From NCBI GenBank assembly GCA_016201085.1, contig JACQDO010000522.1, positions 1-8,092 of the forward strand: a stretch of 8,092 bases of DNA, read 5' to 3'. Below, piece by piece: positions 6,200 through 8,092 of the stretch; positions within the stretch are counted from its first letter, which is position 1, and every line of letters starts with the position of its first letter. The stretch comes from Hyphomicrobiales bacterium (lineage in GTDB: Bacteria; Pseudomonadota; Alphaproteobacteria; Rhizobiales; Xanthobacteraceae). Both the position numbers and the translations under genes were made by a program. A model generated the notes under the pieces. The model was not told where the DNA came from. It did no database searches and saw nothing but the letters and a program-made list of their open reading frames with translations.

Positions 6200-6286
6200 A
6201 AGCAGCTTTTTGCGGCCATTTTGGCAACGCACCGAGACGGGTCACTGCGCTGCCGATCGTTTCCGCACGGCGCTTCCCTCGTCTGC

Positions 6287-7383
<1,097 letters not shown>

Positions 7384-7386
7384 ACT

Positions 7387-7500
7387 GTCATGCCCCGCGA
7401 AAGCGGGGCATCCAGTAAACTCAATAGGTGTTTGTCGAACTCCAACTTCAATCCATCCACGTTCGTGATTACTGGATTGCCCGCCTACGCGGGCAATGAC
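7387..7500. repeat. Double-hairpin palindromic intergenic repeat, copy 3, within the mdh-sucC gap
   Basis: Two 32-nt inverse arms, 7387-7418 and 7469-7500, flank a 50-nt AT-richer spacer. The left arm is GTCA, TGCCCCGC-gaaa-GCGGGGCA, TCCAGTAA. The right arm, read on the minus strand, is GTCA, TTGCCCGC-gtag-GCGGGCAA, TCCAGTAA. Both private hairpins have perfect 8-bp stems and differ by paired substitutions. It starts 3 nt after the mdh stop and ends 14 nt before the sucC start. In an mdh-suc transcript it would fold between the genes and could stabilise mdh mRNA, attenuate read-through or offer a processing site. It lacks a T-tract. Confidence 0.9.
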
Positions 7501-7514
7501 AATCGAAGGTCCCC

Positions 7515-8092
7515 ATGAATATCCACGAATACCAAGCCAAGGCGGTGTTGCGCGAATTCGGCGTGCCGGTGCCGCGCGGCATCCCGGCATTCAGCGTCGA
7601 CGAAGCATTGAAGGCGGCCGATACGCTGGGCGGCCCGGTCTGGGTGGTGAAGGCGCAGATCCACGCCGGCGGACGCGGCAAGGCCGGCGGCGTCAAGGTG
7701 GTGAAGTCGAAAGACGACGTGAAGAAAGAGTCGGCCCGCATTCTCGGCTCGACGCTGGTCACGCATCAGACCGGCCCGCACGGCAAGAAGGTCAATCGTC
7801 TCTACATCGAGGAAGGCTCGGCCATCGACCGCGAATTCTATCTGTCGGCGCTGATCGACCGCGAGACCTCGCGTGTGGCTTTTGTCGTCTCCACCGAAGG
7901 CGGCATGGATATCGAGCAGGTCGCGCATGACACGCCGGAGAAGATCGTCACCTTCTCGGTCGATCCGGCCACCGGCCTGATGCCGCATCATTCGCGCCAG
8001 GTTGCGCAGGCGCTCGGGCTTTCCGGCGATCTCGCCAAGCAGATCGGCGACATCCTGCCCAAGCTCTACGCCGCCTTCACCAGCAAGGACAT
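7515..8092 (+). CDS. sucC: Succinyl-CoA synthetase (ADP-forming) beta subunit, C-terminus beyond the window
   Basis: Beta subunit of the TCA-cycle enzyme that couples succinyl-CoA cleavage to ATP (or GTP) formation; it pairs with SucD. The visible 192 residues are the N-terminal ATP-grasp region of a protein usually near 398 residues. The start [20 protein letters not shown] is diagnostic. The nucleotide-binding segment [20 protein letters not shown] (44-63) includes K46 and the glycine loop GGRGKAGG at 52-59. RLYIEEG (95-101) and [11 protein letters not shown] (106-116) are also conserved. ATG 7515 is preceded by GAAGG at 7505-7509, a fair ribosome site. The right end is cut by the window edge; no frameshift is seen. 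It follows mdh in the same direction, and sucD is expected next. Confidence 0.97.
   Translation, partial: MNIHEYQAKAVLREFGVPVPRGIPAFSVDEALKAADTLGGPVWVVKAQIHAGGRGKAGGVKVVKSKDDVKKESARILGSTLVTHQTGPHGKKVNRLYIEEGSAIDREFYLSALIDRETSRVAFVVSTEGGMDIEQVAHDTPEKIVTFSVDPATGLMPHHSRQVAQALGLSGDLAKQIGDILPKLYAAFTSKD

Noticed and set aside
7387..7418. Classical rho-independent terminator after mdh
   Set aside because: The 8-bp GC stem is suitable, but it is followed by TCCAGTAA with no T-run, so it is recorded as part of a repeat element only.

Overview
The window is GC-rich chromosomal DNA, very probably from an alphaproteobacterium of the order Hyphomicrobiales (Bradyrhizobium / Rhodopseudomonas / Pseudolabrys-like). 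The evidence is the protein families, the zapE-mdh-sucC gene order, and palindromic intergenic repeats (GTCATTCCGGG...CCCGGAATCCATA type) that I associate from memory with that group. Genus cannot be fixed from the sequence alone. The genes are ordinary housekeeping genes; the unusual material lies between them.

Layout. Positions 1-2260 (minus) carry a two-gene ABC export system, ybbA (ATPase) and ybbP (FtsX-like permease, running off the left edge), joined by an ATGA overlap. Divergent from it, with start codons sharing the tetramer CATG at 2258-2261, is tesA, a secreted SGNH/GDSL esterase. thpR, an RNA 2',3'-cyclic phosphodiesterase, follows 12 nt later. The ybbAP/tesA divergent pair is the same arrangement known from E. 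coli. A GNAT-family acetyltransferase (3620-4198, minus) converges on thpR. A double palindrome fills the gap between them.

From 4199 to 4541 lies a divergent intergenic region with an AT-rich set of nested inverted repeats. It is followed by zapE (AFG1-like ATPase, 4542-5717). The 703-nt gap 5718-6420 is the most structured part of the window. In order it holds a second double palindrome, a dense array of hairpins of which four carry the same TTGCGA loop on different stems, a 27-nt palindrome, and an extended -10 promoter inside its own small inverted repeat. That promoter is placed to transcribe mdh (malate dehydrogenase, 6421-7383), followed after a third double palindrome by sucC (succinyl-CoA synthetase beta, cut by the right edge). 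mdh-sucC is the beginning of the usual alphaproteobacterial TCA-cycle operon.

The three double palindromes share one architecture (GTC, a hairpin, CCATA or CCAGTA, a spacer, then the inverse). Each begins 3-8 nt after a stop codon. No CRISPR array, tRNA, rRNA, transposase or phage gene was seen. The best candidates for undescribed biology are the TTGCGA-loop hairpin array (5943-6120) and the palindrome plus promoter upstream of mdh (6173-6301).
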